Shown one piece after another: positions 1 to 11,242 of a DNA stretch of 64,000 nucleotides (its first letter is position 1; every line of letters starts with the position of its first letter). Where the stretch lies: NCBI GenBank assembly GCA_025738555.1, contig JAOVFP010000014.1, positions 1,674,001-1,738,000 on the forward strand, read 5' to 3'. This stretch comes from Cyathus striatus (lineage: Eukaryota; Basidiomycota; Agaricomycetes; Agaricales; Nidulariaceae). The position numbers and the translations under genes are program-made. The notes under the pieces are model-generated. The model ran no database searches and was not told the origin of the DNA. It was given only the letters and a program-made list of their open reading frames with translations.

Positions 1-17
1 ATTAACTTTGTTGACAG

Positions 18-2858
18 AAACGAGGGCGACCCAAGGGGTAAGTGCATCGTAACCCCGATGATCCTAGCTGACGTGTACAACCATTGCAGTTATGTTGAGA
101 AACTTGAAAAGCGAGTTAGATTGCTGGAAGGGTTGCTCAAAAAAGTATGCCTTGACTTCTTACGCATTACTCATCTTCTCATGTTTTATAGTTATTTCCC
201 GATCCAGCTATCTTAGATGGCCTACTTTCCTCCATGGAATCAGATAACTTAGGAGGCTTAAAGCTACCCACCGCTGACAATTGGTCTCCTGATCCTCTCT
301 CCAGTTTGCCATCCCCAGCTGTTTCAACAAGTGATGCAGCGGCTAACAATGTCGTGGTGGATTTGTTACACAAGGTTGTAGCTCTTACACTTGGGTCGAA
401 AGATGACCCTTTTCGAGACGACGACAATGCCATAGATCACGTTGTTCTCTCTAAAAGACTGAAACAATTATCCCTTCAGTCTAATGAGAAGAGGTTCTGG
501 GGGAAAAGTAGCGGAGTCATGTTCGTTCACACTGCGATATTACTTAAGAACGAATTTGCGAAGGATGTTCCAGTTAAGCGGAAACTACTGCAGAGTAGGA
601 GACCTATGTTCTGGAAGAGACCTTCCGTTAGTACCTGGTCATATATTTTAAGATTTTATTCTAACGTTAGCATTTCAAGTGGGAGAAGGATCCGCCAAAA
701 CCGAGTGCGAATTTCACATTCCCTCCCCCAGGTCTAATTGGGGGACTCGTAGATGCGTACTTCGAACACGTTAACTTCTTTTATCCTCTTCTTCATAGGC
801 CGACCTTCGAGAGGTCTCTCAAAAACTCTCTTCATCTAGAAGACGAGGGGTTTGGAAGCGTTCTGTTACTGGTATGCGCTGTAGGATCTAGATACACGGC
901 GGAGTTAGACAAGAGGACTTTTCCTGATGGCGTGGACTCACCTTACTCCGCTGGGAGAAAATGGTATAATCAAGTGCAGGTTGTCAAGAATCGGATTATG
1001 GCGTCTCCAACCTTATACGATCTGCAGTTATACTGCGTGAGTAGTAGTAGCCTCTATAACGCTGTTCCTTCTTTTATTTTAATTTGATGTTCTGCATTTT
1101 GTTAGCTGGCTATCGAATACTTGCATGGATGTTGCGCACAGCAAACGCTTTGGATTCTTGTAGGCTTCGGAATCCGTCTCGCTCAGGATGTCGGAGCCCA
1201 TCGTCGGCGTGTACCACTGGAGAAGTTGACAGTTGAGGATGAACTCTGGAAGCGGTCATTCTGGGTTCTCTTAAGCATAGATAGGATGACTAGCATGGGT
1301 ATGGGGAGACCTTGCGCAATAAGTGATGATCAGTGCGTCTTTCTGATGCTAAGGGGATGCAGATTATGGCTGATAGCAGAATAAAAGCTTTGACCTCGAC
1401 ATGCCAATAGAATGCGATGATGAATACTGGGAGCACCCAGATCCTACGCAGCGGTTCAAACAGCCTGAAGGTGTTCCATCTACAATTACGGCTTTTAATC
1501 AGCAGTTAAGAATAGACAAAATTATGGGTTTCGCTTTGAACACTATCGTATGTCTTTATTCGTCTGAAGTTTCGGTTCCTTGTTTTTGAGCATTTACTGT
1601 TTAGTATTCGATCAAAACCAAGTTCTGGGACTTTATGCTACCGCAATGGGAACAGCACCTCATTGCGGAGTTGGATTCAGCATTGAACAACTGGGTCAGT
1701 TCGCTGCCAGACTTTTGTACGTCTTCATACGTTTATAATCAGTGATTATATACTAATGCACTTGCACAATATGGCTAGTGCGTTGGGACCCAAAACGCAC
1801 CGACATTCGTTTCTTTAAGCTCTCTGGATCTCTGATAACTCGGTATTATCTCATTCAAATACTCATACACAGGCCATATATTCGAACCGAAGGCCAACCC
1901 ACGCCCCTTGCTATTTCCTCCCTAGCAATATGTTGCAGTGCAGCGCGTTCCTGTTCGCTCGTTTTGCAGGAGCAGATGAAACGTACCACTTTCGTGTACC
2001 AATTCATGCAAATGACTGCCGTACCTGCTGGAATCATATTGCTTTTAAACATGTGGGGAAATAAACGTTGTGGGGCTTCTGTAGACCCTAAAGTCATCAG
2101 TCTAATCGAGCAGTGCATGAACGTCCTAAGGAAAGCCGAAGAGAGGTGGCGTTCTGCTGGAATGCTCTTGTACGTCTCTACTTATTTTCCTGTTCATCTG
2201 TAATTGAAGTTGACTTACGTTCATTCTAGTGATATTTTGAATGAATTGGTGAACGCTGGAGAGCTATTAATGCCGGAAGGTGATTCCACTGGACAGTTGG
2301 CGGACTTAAATCAGAAAAAAACAAGCGTCGGCGAACAAGAGATCGACTCGTCTGTGCCGTTGGAATTGACATCACATATTCGACCTCACCAATCGATGGA
2401 CCTCCCAAATGATAGGGAACAATTTATCCCGATGCACAACACCTTATCGGAAAATCTTGGAAACAGCTCCTCAAGCTTTAATCCCGATATACAAGATTTA
2501 AGGTACAACCAACTTCCTACGGTATCACAGGCGTTTCCGGAGTCTATCGCACAGTACCTTCCTCCCGTTAACACCGCGCACATGTCCTCCTTCGTAAATA
2601 ACGGCTTAGATTCGAGCTTTGCATCTAACCCCAGCCAGCGACAAGATTTCATGGATGGCAATACCTTGGATATGTGGTTCAACGCGCCGACTAGCTTTCA
2701 GTGAGTACTTACGGGGTTAACACGAGGAGTAGTGCTGATAAAAAAGATGATATAGACTCAACGAATGGAATACGTTCCTCGAAGACTTTGCGCAAGTAAC
2801 AAACGAAATGTATAATACCCAACAAACATATACCGACTACGATTCGCAATCATTTTGA
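18..2858 (+). CDS. Zn2Cys6-type transcription factor, paralogue A (5' end outside window)
   Basis: Likely nuclear transcriptional activator of the fungal binuclear-cluster class. Ten exons fit in phase: 18-37, 90-144, 192-626, 680-1036, 1106-1332, 1388-1547, 1605-1716, 1779-2169, 2230-2700, 2756-2858 (776 codons). The zinc cluster lies upstream of the window; the first visible exon encodes the basic KRGRPKG linker, followed by a short leucine-rich dimerisation helix (YVEKLEKRVRLLEGLLKK). The central part has fungal-specific regulatory domain (PF04082-like) signatures: DAYFEHVNFFYPLLHRPTFE, GFGIRLAQDVGAHRRR, GRPCAI and DMPIECDDEYWE. The C-terminus is Ser/Gln/Asn-rich and acidic, as expected of an activation domain, and ends on an exon starting LNEWNTF. 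Every downstream intron position matches paralogues B and C. The family is clear; target genes are unknown. Confidence 0.85.
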
Positions 2859-3332
2859 TCTAGAAGTAAATCGGTGTTATATCTGTCTATATCATCGTTG
2901 AAGTGCCATTTCGATGTAGAGGGCGTATTCTGAACGGTGCCCGATTCTTAACAGTAGATATGAAACTTAGTATTTTAGGAACGGTTCAAAATTGATAAAC
3001 TCCCTTGTGTTCAGTCCGAGACTCTGAATTAAAGTTTGTCCTAACGTCTGATCGAGCCTTATAAAGGAGTATAAGGACGTCCACATTATTGTAGAGTGGA
3101 ATTATTATTTATATAAACGATACAATAGGTCCATGTGGCTAGCACGGGGTCCGCGCCGTGCGGGTCCGGAGAGAGCGGAAACTTGGCGGAAACACGTGTT
3201 TGTACGTATGTAAGCAAGCAGTTTCGTTTACGATTTCTTCCACAGTTCCACTTACACACCACTTGCTTATCGTCAGTTCAAAGTTCAGACTGTTCAAGAA
3301 GTTTAAACTTCTTTACTATTATTGTACTTTTA
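2859..3332 (+). promoter_or_regulatory. Intergenic promoter/5' leader of paralogue B with CGG triplets and a short upstream ORF
   Basis: This 474 bp gap has an A+T-rich TATA-like stretch near 3060-3075 and then a GC-rich block at 3145-3180. The block contains CGG GGT CCG (3145-3153) and CGG GT CCG (3161-3168), the inverted-CGG layout typically bound by Zn2Cys6 dimers. An ATG at 3133 opens a 26-codon upstream ORF that stops at 3213 in another frame. Regulation by the TF itself or its paralogues is inference. Confidence 0.35.
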
Positions 3333-6300
3333 ATGTCGTCAAACGGTGAAGAGTCCATACATCCATCGTCCCAAAAGAAGCGGAAGATCATCCAACGCGC
3401 TTGTGATAACTGTAGACGGAGGAAAAGTAAGTTCTCAAATAACCACCAGTCCTCTATGATAATAATGCATAATGAATTTTAGTACGATGTGATTTTCAGC
3501 ATTGCATATACGCTTGGTATATGTACTCACAGCAACTTTTACAAGGTGACGAACTGGTGCCCCCTCATAGGAAGTGCCCAAGCTGTGTTGCGCATAACAT
3601 GAAGTGTACATATCAAGCTGAACCAAAGGCACGTTTCTACATTTTTGTGCTTAACACGAAAGGGAATCAAACCAGTTTACTTTGACAGAAGCGGGGTAGG
3701 CCTAATGGGTAGGTATGCCGCTATAATATTGCTGGTGTGGATGTTAAAAAGCCCCAAAGTTATGTCGAAGGACTCGAACGAAGGGTTCAATTGCTGGAAG
3801 GGTTGATCAAGAAGGTACCTTTGTCCTCACTTTCCGCTTCGCGATCACATCGATTCAAGGTCTTTAGTTGTGTCCGGACAAATTCGTACTGTACAACCTA
3901 GTTTCTCCCCTTGACGCCGAATATGCGGCATTCCTCGCAAACATCCCGTTATCTGGCTCAACTTCCGTTTTTTCTGTTAGTACGCTTACCGGTCCTCCAC
4001 CAGTAGCACCTTCAGAGGATAAGCTACATGAAAACGCTGTGATCGACGTGATACGTAAAGCTGCTGCCCTCACTATAAGCTCACAGGACGACCCTTTCAC
4101 GGATGAAAACCTTACAGAGAAGCCGGAGTTTCCTTCCAACACTGTCAAGTCAGAAAATAACCGGATGTGGGGGAAAAGTAGCGGGATGATGTTCATGAAA
4201 ACCGCCATGTCATTCAAGAAAAAGGACCCGGAAGGAGCTCAAATCAAGCGAAGAATAATGCAGAACAGAAGGCAAATATTCTGGGAGAAGCTTCCTGTGA
4301 GTGCATCTCAGCTTCGCATGTTTTGCGTACTCTCTATTCTAAACATGCGTATCAAGTGGTACAAAGAGCCTATAAGCCCGGTTGTAAATTACACATTCCC
4401 TCCACCAGATCTGACTAGAGAAATCATAGATGCATACTTTGATCACGTTAACTTGTTCTATCCACTACTTCACAGGCCAACATTCGAACGCGATGTCGCA
4501 AACGAGCTTCACTTACGCGACAAAGGATTTGGGAGCGTGCTCTTACTAGTTTGTGCAGTTGGATCACGATATATGGAAAAAATCGACGAACGAGCAATGG
4601 TCGATGGAGTGCACTCACCCTTATCGGCAGGATGGAAATGGTATAACCAAGTACAAGTCGTGAAATCCAGCATAGTAAATTCTCCAACGTTGTATGACTT
4701 ACAGGTATACTGCGTGAGTATGCGATCTAACTTATTGTTTCCCAGTTTTAATGATACTTCAGTTAGCAGTACAATTTCTTACTGGATGTTGTGCACCACA
4801 TACAGTATGGCTTCTTGCAGGGTTTGGCATTCGTCTCGCACAGGATGTCGAGGGACATCGGGGGCGCGTACCTCTAGAGAAACTTGCAAAGGAAGATGAG
4901 CTCTGGAAGAGGGCGTTTTGGATCCTTATTGCTATGGATAGAATGATTAGTATGGGTATAGGAAGGCCATGCGCAATTTTCGACAATCAGTGAGTATGCT
5001 AGAATATACGATAGCGTGGACTAACATGCGGTGTGTCGTAGCTTCGATCTTGCCATGCCTATTGAATGTGACGACGAGTACTGGGAACACCCTGATCCTA
5101 AGCAACGCTTCAAGCAGCCAACCGATGTTCCCTCCACGGTGACTGCTTTCAATCAACATTTGCAGATTACCAAGATTGTAGCATTTGCAATGAGTACTGT
5201 TGTACGTTCATTCTAACGCCTATTCGTGCTTTGTACCTAAAATCTCGATGTTAACTGCAATAATATAGTATTCAATAAAAGCCCGATTCTTGGACTATAT
5301 ATTGGATGAGTGGGATCAGTACCTTGTAACAGAGCTAGACTCAGCAATGAACAACTGGGCTAATTCTTTGCCTAACCACTGTATGATGATCTACTTCCTT
5401 CCCTGCTCCTTCGGCACACTGATACATATATTTAGTGCGTTGGGACCCAAATATTGCTGACGACCGATTTTTCAAGCTTTCAGGGTCTTTAATATCCATC
5501 TACTACTATGTCCAAATACTAATACACCGTCCACACATTCGAGAAAAAGGTCACCCATCACCACATTCCTTCCCTTCCCTTGCTATATGCACGAATGCAG
5601 CGCGTTCATGCGCGCTCGTGTTAGATCACCAGATGAAACGGTGCGGTGCTGTGTACCCATACATGCAATTATCTGCAGTAACAGCGGTGGTTGTTTTGAT
5701 CCTTAATATTTGGGGTAATAAGCGAAGTGGGGTGGATACCGATCCAAAGGCAAAAGGACGCGTTGAAATGTGTATGGGTGTTCTCAGAAAGGCAGAAGAT
5801 AGATGGTATTCTGCTGGGGCCCTCATGTTCGTATAATCTGCTGGCTTTCCATTCAATAAAACTAACTGCAATTGATTTATTCCAGAGATATGTTAAATGA
5901 ATTCACGAGTACTGAAGAGTCTGAAGAAGCTCCTGGACTTTCGGATAATTGGACATTGAATGCTGAATCTTCAGCAGACAGCAACACTACTAGAAACAAG
6001 AATAGCTCTCCGTCAGCGTCATCGTCTCAAACCAGCTGTCCTATATCCGACCTTCCTCCTGAACAAGACCACGAAATCTACTCTATTTTTCAAAATATGC
6101 TAGAAACTTCTGGACCACAGACGAGGTGTTCGGGTAGTGAACAACAAGCAACCATATTTACCAATGGTTGTTATGAACAAACAAGCTCTTCAACCTTTAG
6201 TAGCCACGGCGAGCCCTTTAACCCGTTTGTTCATACGACAGCGGGATACACTCATCACGAAATCCCAGACGACGCGAATACCTCATCCCCTTTTCAATAC

Positions 6301-6559
6301 AATCCTTCATATTTAGACATGACAAATCCAATATATCAGGAACAAGCGACTATGGATAGTAATGCTATGAGCATGTGGATTAATGCGCCTAGTGGCTTCG
6401 AGTAAGCAGCAAACTGAGTTGGAATTTTTCTTTTGCCTGACATCCAATTACAGACTCAATGAATGGAATTCTTTCTTTGCTAACTTCACACAACTAACGA
6501 ATGAATCAAATGAGCCCCAATACCAGGATGAGGACTCGTATATATTTAAACCTACTTAG
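3333..6559 (+). CDS. Zn2Cys6-type transcription factor, paralogue B (complete)
   Basis: Complete member of the trio, 13 exons, 851 aa: 3333-3426, 3483-3488, 3546-3628, 3689-3708, 3760-3814, 3868-4296, 4357-4713, 4763-4989, 5042-5201, 5269-5380, 5436-5826, 5886-6401, 6454-6559. The start is MSSNGEESIH, shared in pattern with paralogue C. A basic run QKKRK precedes the zinc cluster, which is assembled from three exons: RACDNCRRRK, then IRCD, then a CPSC pair and a final CTY. The cysteine spacing is C-x2-C-x6-C-x9-C-x2-C-x6-C. The next exon gives KRGRPNG, then the coiled coil YVEGLERRVQLLEGLIKK. The regulatory domain motifs match paralogue A. Two splicing oddities: a 6-nt microexon at 3483-3488 and a GC donor at 3629. 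Likely a sequence-specific activator; targets unknown. Confidence 0.85.
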
Positions 6560-7674
6560 TGTAAACTAAGTAACCTCTAGTTTGGAACCTGAATTTGCTA
6601 CATAATACATTCCCCCACTCTTACGTCTATCGTATTCTCGAGTTTCATCATTTACATGTTGTTGCTAACAAGTTCAAAAGAGCTTTCAGCGCTTATAGTA
6701 GACCTGCCAAGAGCTGCAGGCACCGCCACGGGCGCGCTCAGGTCCAGTTTCACCTTCAAGCGGACTTTCAAATCCACTCGCCATCACATCAACATCACAT
6801 AAGTATACTTAACACTTCATATTCCTTCTGCTGCCTGCATATGTGAAGACCTGCCCGGAAATGTGGAACGACGAAAGAACTTAGTCAATATGTGGTAGTC
6901 TAAAAACAGGGAAATGGCTTCTGGAGGCAGTTTTTTGTAAATTGTGCAGATCTCCCCGCCGGTCCTCCAGGAAATTTTCTGCCACTTTGATGTTTCTAAA
7001 CTCACGGAGTACTGCAAACAAATTTTACAGCCATTTAAGGGCCTAAATACTATGTATAATATATAGTACATGTGCGTCGGTATAAGTAAATATACTGGAA
7101 ATGCTGTATCATACAAAACAATTCCCGATGCACTTCCTGAACTTATTAACCACCTTGATACCGTTTATACCCAGTTGTTACTACTAGAAATACACATTCT
7201 TACTTACCATTTAATGGGATTGCCAGCGTATGATCAAACACTGTTTTAAGGATTGAAGTTAAATTTTAAAGCGATCTGAAGTAGAACTTTCAATACTACT
7301 TACTAGAAGTACACATTGACACAATAACAAAAGTGAAGGATATGCCTATCCACTTGCGTTTTCGATCTCTAGCCACCACTCTCATGGGTGTCTTTCCATT
7401 GTCTGCACTTATGGAACTTTAATAATGGAGTGACATACATCTACATACATATGTGTTTCAAATTTCAAAGGATTAGCCGCTCGCGGAACGACCTTTCCAT
7501 AAGACGTAATTCAGGGTCCTGCGGAGCAAATTGTCTTGTTAGCCTCTAACGTTTTCCCACTCCTTTTTCGTCTACAATTTTCAGGGTCTAAAATGATTTG
7601 ACGAGCTCCGCTGACCACTTCATTCTTAAACTTTGTCGACTCATTATGCCTTCAACTTCCTCCCCATCATATGC
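6560..7674. other. Intergenic region between TF B and the fucosyltransferase-like gene
   Basis: About 1.1 kb. Open frames here are short and have no recognisable motif or splice-consistent partner. A+T-rich around 7030-7330, pyrimidine-rich near 7530-7630 just ahead of the next gene. No repeat or RNA gene was recognised. Confidence 0.5.
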
Positions 7675-9433
7675 ATGGCGTTCGTACGCGTCAAGTGGGC
7701 TATCTCTTCATCCTTTCTGGCTCTTTTTCTGCTTTCTTTGCTATATAGGACGTCTTGGAATTCGGGAGACGTTCTAACACCGCTGGAGAATGACTATTCA
7801 ATGTCGAAGGCAAATGTACCCGATACAGAAGGCCGCCCCGAGGAAACATGTTCACCCGGTATGTGTAAATGTCTGGAGTCCCATGACGAGGTAGAAGTTG
7901 TACGGCCCTGGAATTCTTCGCATGTGTTACTGGGTGCGCCGACGAGGAACTTTAGAGGTACGAGTCAAAAGTGACTTTACATATACCTATTAGTAACGAG
8001 TTCACCTTTACACAGATAATCTTCTACCAAAGAAGCACTACATGACTGCGTGGGCAATAGCTGGGTTTTGTATGCACTACACTTTGTTCTCTGTACGTCT
8101 GCTTATACTTATGCCACCAATCTTCAGCAAATGAATTCATTGGAATTGTGAGTGGCACCGGCTATTGTCCATGCTATCCGGACTCCTGACAAAGAATAGG
8201 TAAATATGCTATATCTCGCTACCATTAGCGATCGGATACCTATAGTCCCTCCATTCGCGCCGAGTCATCACATCTGTATGTCTTTTTATCTAACATATCA
8301 TGTATATTAACCTTTCTGTATAGCTAGGTCAGCTGGTGTGATTCCCTTCGGTGAGATCTTCAATCTCACTCATCTACAAAATACTCTTCGAAAGCCGATA
8401 CTCGAGTGGAGAGATGTTAAAGACCTACCACCCCCAGAGGACTCATACGCCCTTACAAGCAAGGAGCATATCGGTTGCTGGTCTGCCAGAAATATAGACG
8501 AACCGACCCCTTTCATAGCCGACAATATGCTTGACCACTTAGGATTGGATGTTTCGTATACACGCCTCCCAAACCACGTTAGAAAACAAGAAGATGAGAA
8601 AGAAGTCCATGTTGTGTTCAGTGAGCTGGCTGCGCTAACGTATCCCGAAAGTCCAAGCAACGATCCAAGCCATTTTCCGTTGATGCTTTCGTCACCGATG
8701 GATTACAAGCTTTCTCCTGATCAACATCTGGCGTGTTTCGACTTCTTGTATTTTGCTACTTCGGGACGCAATTCTTATGAGTGGGAGCGCTCTTGGTCGC
8801 CGGCATGGCGTGTGACTGGGAGTAACTTGCCTTTCACTGAACGAATGGTGTCATTGGGAAAGGATTATCTGGCATTGTCTTTCGAAGTTGCATCGAGTGA
8901 TATTCCTCCAGTATGTCTCATTACCCCTCGGAAATGTTACACCACAGTTTAACAGTTGTTTTACTGTAAGTTCATTGCTGTACATGCCCGAAGAGGCGAC
9001 TTCGTTGGACAATGTTTCGATATGCCAGGTGAATGCTTACCGCCTTTGACGGCATATTGGCAGCAAGTCCAGGAAATAAAAGAGGAGCTACTTCAAAAAC
9101 GAGGTCTTGCTGTGCACGAAGTTGTAATTGCGTCAGGTATGTAATAATAGTTGTATAATTACTATCTCAGACCATTCAATTGCAATAGACGAGAAAGACC
9201 CAGAGTTTTGGGAGCAAGTCAAAAGCCTAGGATGGAGGCAAATCGATCATGTCGCACACAAGACTCAATCTACACATGGAGAATGGTATCCACCTCTGAT
9301 TGACATAGTCGTGCAGAGCATGGCTTCTGGTTTTGTAGGAACATTAGATTCCACATTTAGCCTAACCAGCCGACGGAGAGTGGAAGAATGGAACCATGGT
9401 GTGACACGGATGGTTCGGAAGGGTATGTGGTAG
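7675..9433 (+). CDS. O-fucosyltransferase-like type II membrane protein
   Basis: Likely Golgi/ER-lumenal glycosyltransferase of the O-FucT/NodZ-like fold found in Agaricomycetes. Seven exons close in phase to 476 aa: 7675-7957, 8016-8069, 8128-8147, 8200-8275, 8324-8910, 8971-9136, 9189-9433. A short basic N-terminus is followed by one hydrophobic anchor (about residues 8-24, WAISSSFLALFLLSLLY), so the catalytic part should face the lumen. The family pattern is visible in order: NEFIGIVNMLYLATISDRIP, then PIVPPFAPSHH, then PFGEIFNL, then the diagnostic donor-binding HARRGDF at about 345-351. An alternative acceptor at 8955 would add five in-frame residues; the 8970 site gives the usual PPFIAVH join. 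I chose ATG 7675 because it sits directly before the anchor. Substrate not deducible. It lies between two TF paralogues without an obvious functional link. Confidence 0.72.
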
Positions 9434-10567
9434 CTTCATGCATAGATTTTAGTTTTTGTTTCGGTTTTTGTAAAGCATAGCATTGGTAGCATTTTAATAT
9501 TTAGCATGGACATGATTGCATACATAAAATAATATGTAGCAGAAACAGAAATACATAGCCCATTGTCAACTAACCAAAAATTACGAGGGACAGTCGGCAT
9601 AACGACGTTTGTCGTAAGAGGTCAGAGAGGGACAATGTCCATATTCGAAAGGAGAAATATGGCAAGGCTTGTTTAGGATCTGAGCAAGCCAAATGTGGAA
9701 GCAATGTAAATCCACACAATAAGAAAGAGCTAGACGTCTAGACGCTAGAGTATATATGCGTCCAGGAATTGCTTCGAGGATACCACAGCGCTACGCCGTA
9801 GACGTTACCAGCTAAACTTAACTTAAGTACCAAATATTTACCCGCACGAGTCTGAAGCTGAAGCCAGCGGGGTGTAAAATACGTATATGAACATAGGAAC
9901 TTCTCTTACCATAATTTAAATACTATGATATAGTAAATAAATATGTACTTGTAGGAAATATAGTGGCAAACTCAAGGCGAACTGGTGAGTCTTAATTAAC
10001 CGACTCAAATTGACGTTGAGTCAAGGCGTTCTGTTCGGTCCGGTTAGGGCCGGTTTCTCACATTGGTTGTATTTGTGCGAATTCAAGCTTCGTAATCAAT
10101 AAGTATCATTAGCTAAGCTACCTGCAGCCCAGGCGTAGTCGGGAAGCGCCGGTCGCAGCGTCCAACAAGGCGGCAAACAGAGACAAGCAAAATTTTCCTT
10201 CTTTCTGCCGCACCACCAGCACGTACCAAGAAACACCTCAACATTCGAAGTTCAGATCAGCGGTACTGTAGTCGTAAAATAGTCTTCCCCCAATCCCGCA
10301 TGTATGCCATACATAGTAATGATAATTGTCCGCGCCCACATTGTATGCTGAACCTGAGTTTCGCACCTCAGTACTTCAGTCCTTCCAACTGTGCGATCAC
10401 GACCAACAAGGGTACACAAACACACAGGCACACGGGAATAGTAGCGAAACGCACTACATAGAGTGTCCCACCCAGCGGCACACTCTGTTTGCGTCCAGGG
10501 CCAGTAAACTGACCCATACCCCCCGACCCCTCCAGCTACTACTTATCCCCGCAGCCAGCGTGCTATG
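9434..10567. other. Intergenic region downstream of the fucosyltransferase-like gene
   Basis: About 1.1 kb without a supportable gene. The first half is A+T-rich. The stretch 10326-10592 is open in one frame but has no motif, no plausible intron context and runs into the MITE, so I read it as chance. No tRNA-like fold recognised. Confidence 0.5.
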
Positions 10568-11017
10568 GTGCGGATCGCTTAGTCACCACTAATTTTGTAC
10601 AGCGGCAAAAATGGTCCGCGAAATTTTTTGAAAATTTTGGGCCGATTTTCTTCAACTTTTGAAGGTTTAAGAGTTATTATATCTGTATAATATTGATACT
10701 TCATCAAAAGAGTAGATTGTAAGGTGAAATGTGGTGCTTTCATAGCTTCCTGGACAAATTTCAAGCATAAGAGTGATGACTAACCATGTCTATTTATAGT
10801 AATTACCTTCCTGATATGGTAATTCGGCAAAATCTGGAATGTGTGAAAAATATAACTCACTCAGTTTTGGGAATTTTGACAAACTATTTAGTAGAATTAT
10901 TCAGTTCATCAAAACAAGCACTTTTACAAGAGGAATAAGAAAATGGGGCTATTTTGCGTGAGAAATATCAGGTTACTTTTCCTTGTACAAAAGTTGTGGT
11001 GACTAAGTGACTCGCAC
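10568..11017. mobile_element. 450 bp MITE-like element with terminal inverted repeats
   Basis: The left end (GTGCGGATCGCTTAGTCACC) and the reverse complement of the right end (GTGCGAGTCACTTAGTCACC) agree at 19 of the first 22 positions. Similarity continues through an internal TTTTGTACA block to about 40 bp. The interior is A+T-rich and has no coding capacity, so this is a non-autonomous DNA transposon. The target-site duplication is not clear (short TAT-like flanks). It ends 225 bp before the start codon of TF paralogue C. Confidence 0.7.
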
Positions 11018-11242
11018 TATAGACCTTGTTGGACCCGCGTTGCCCGTAACAATGACATCAACATGTCAGCATTACGTAAACGTTTCGAAGTTCCGCCGCG
11101 TTGGCCGCGCTTGCTGTCAACTTGCTGTAGCTTCAGATTTCTTCTTTCCACTAACTTACACTCCTATCCTAGTGCTATTCAGTGATTACGCCATATTTCA
11201 AATACTTCAACTTGGTTTATTTCAACTTTTCCATTCTTCGGA

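Noticed and set aside
10326..10592. 88-codon plus-strand frame
   Set aside because: No motif, no exon partners, and it runs into a MITE end.
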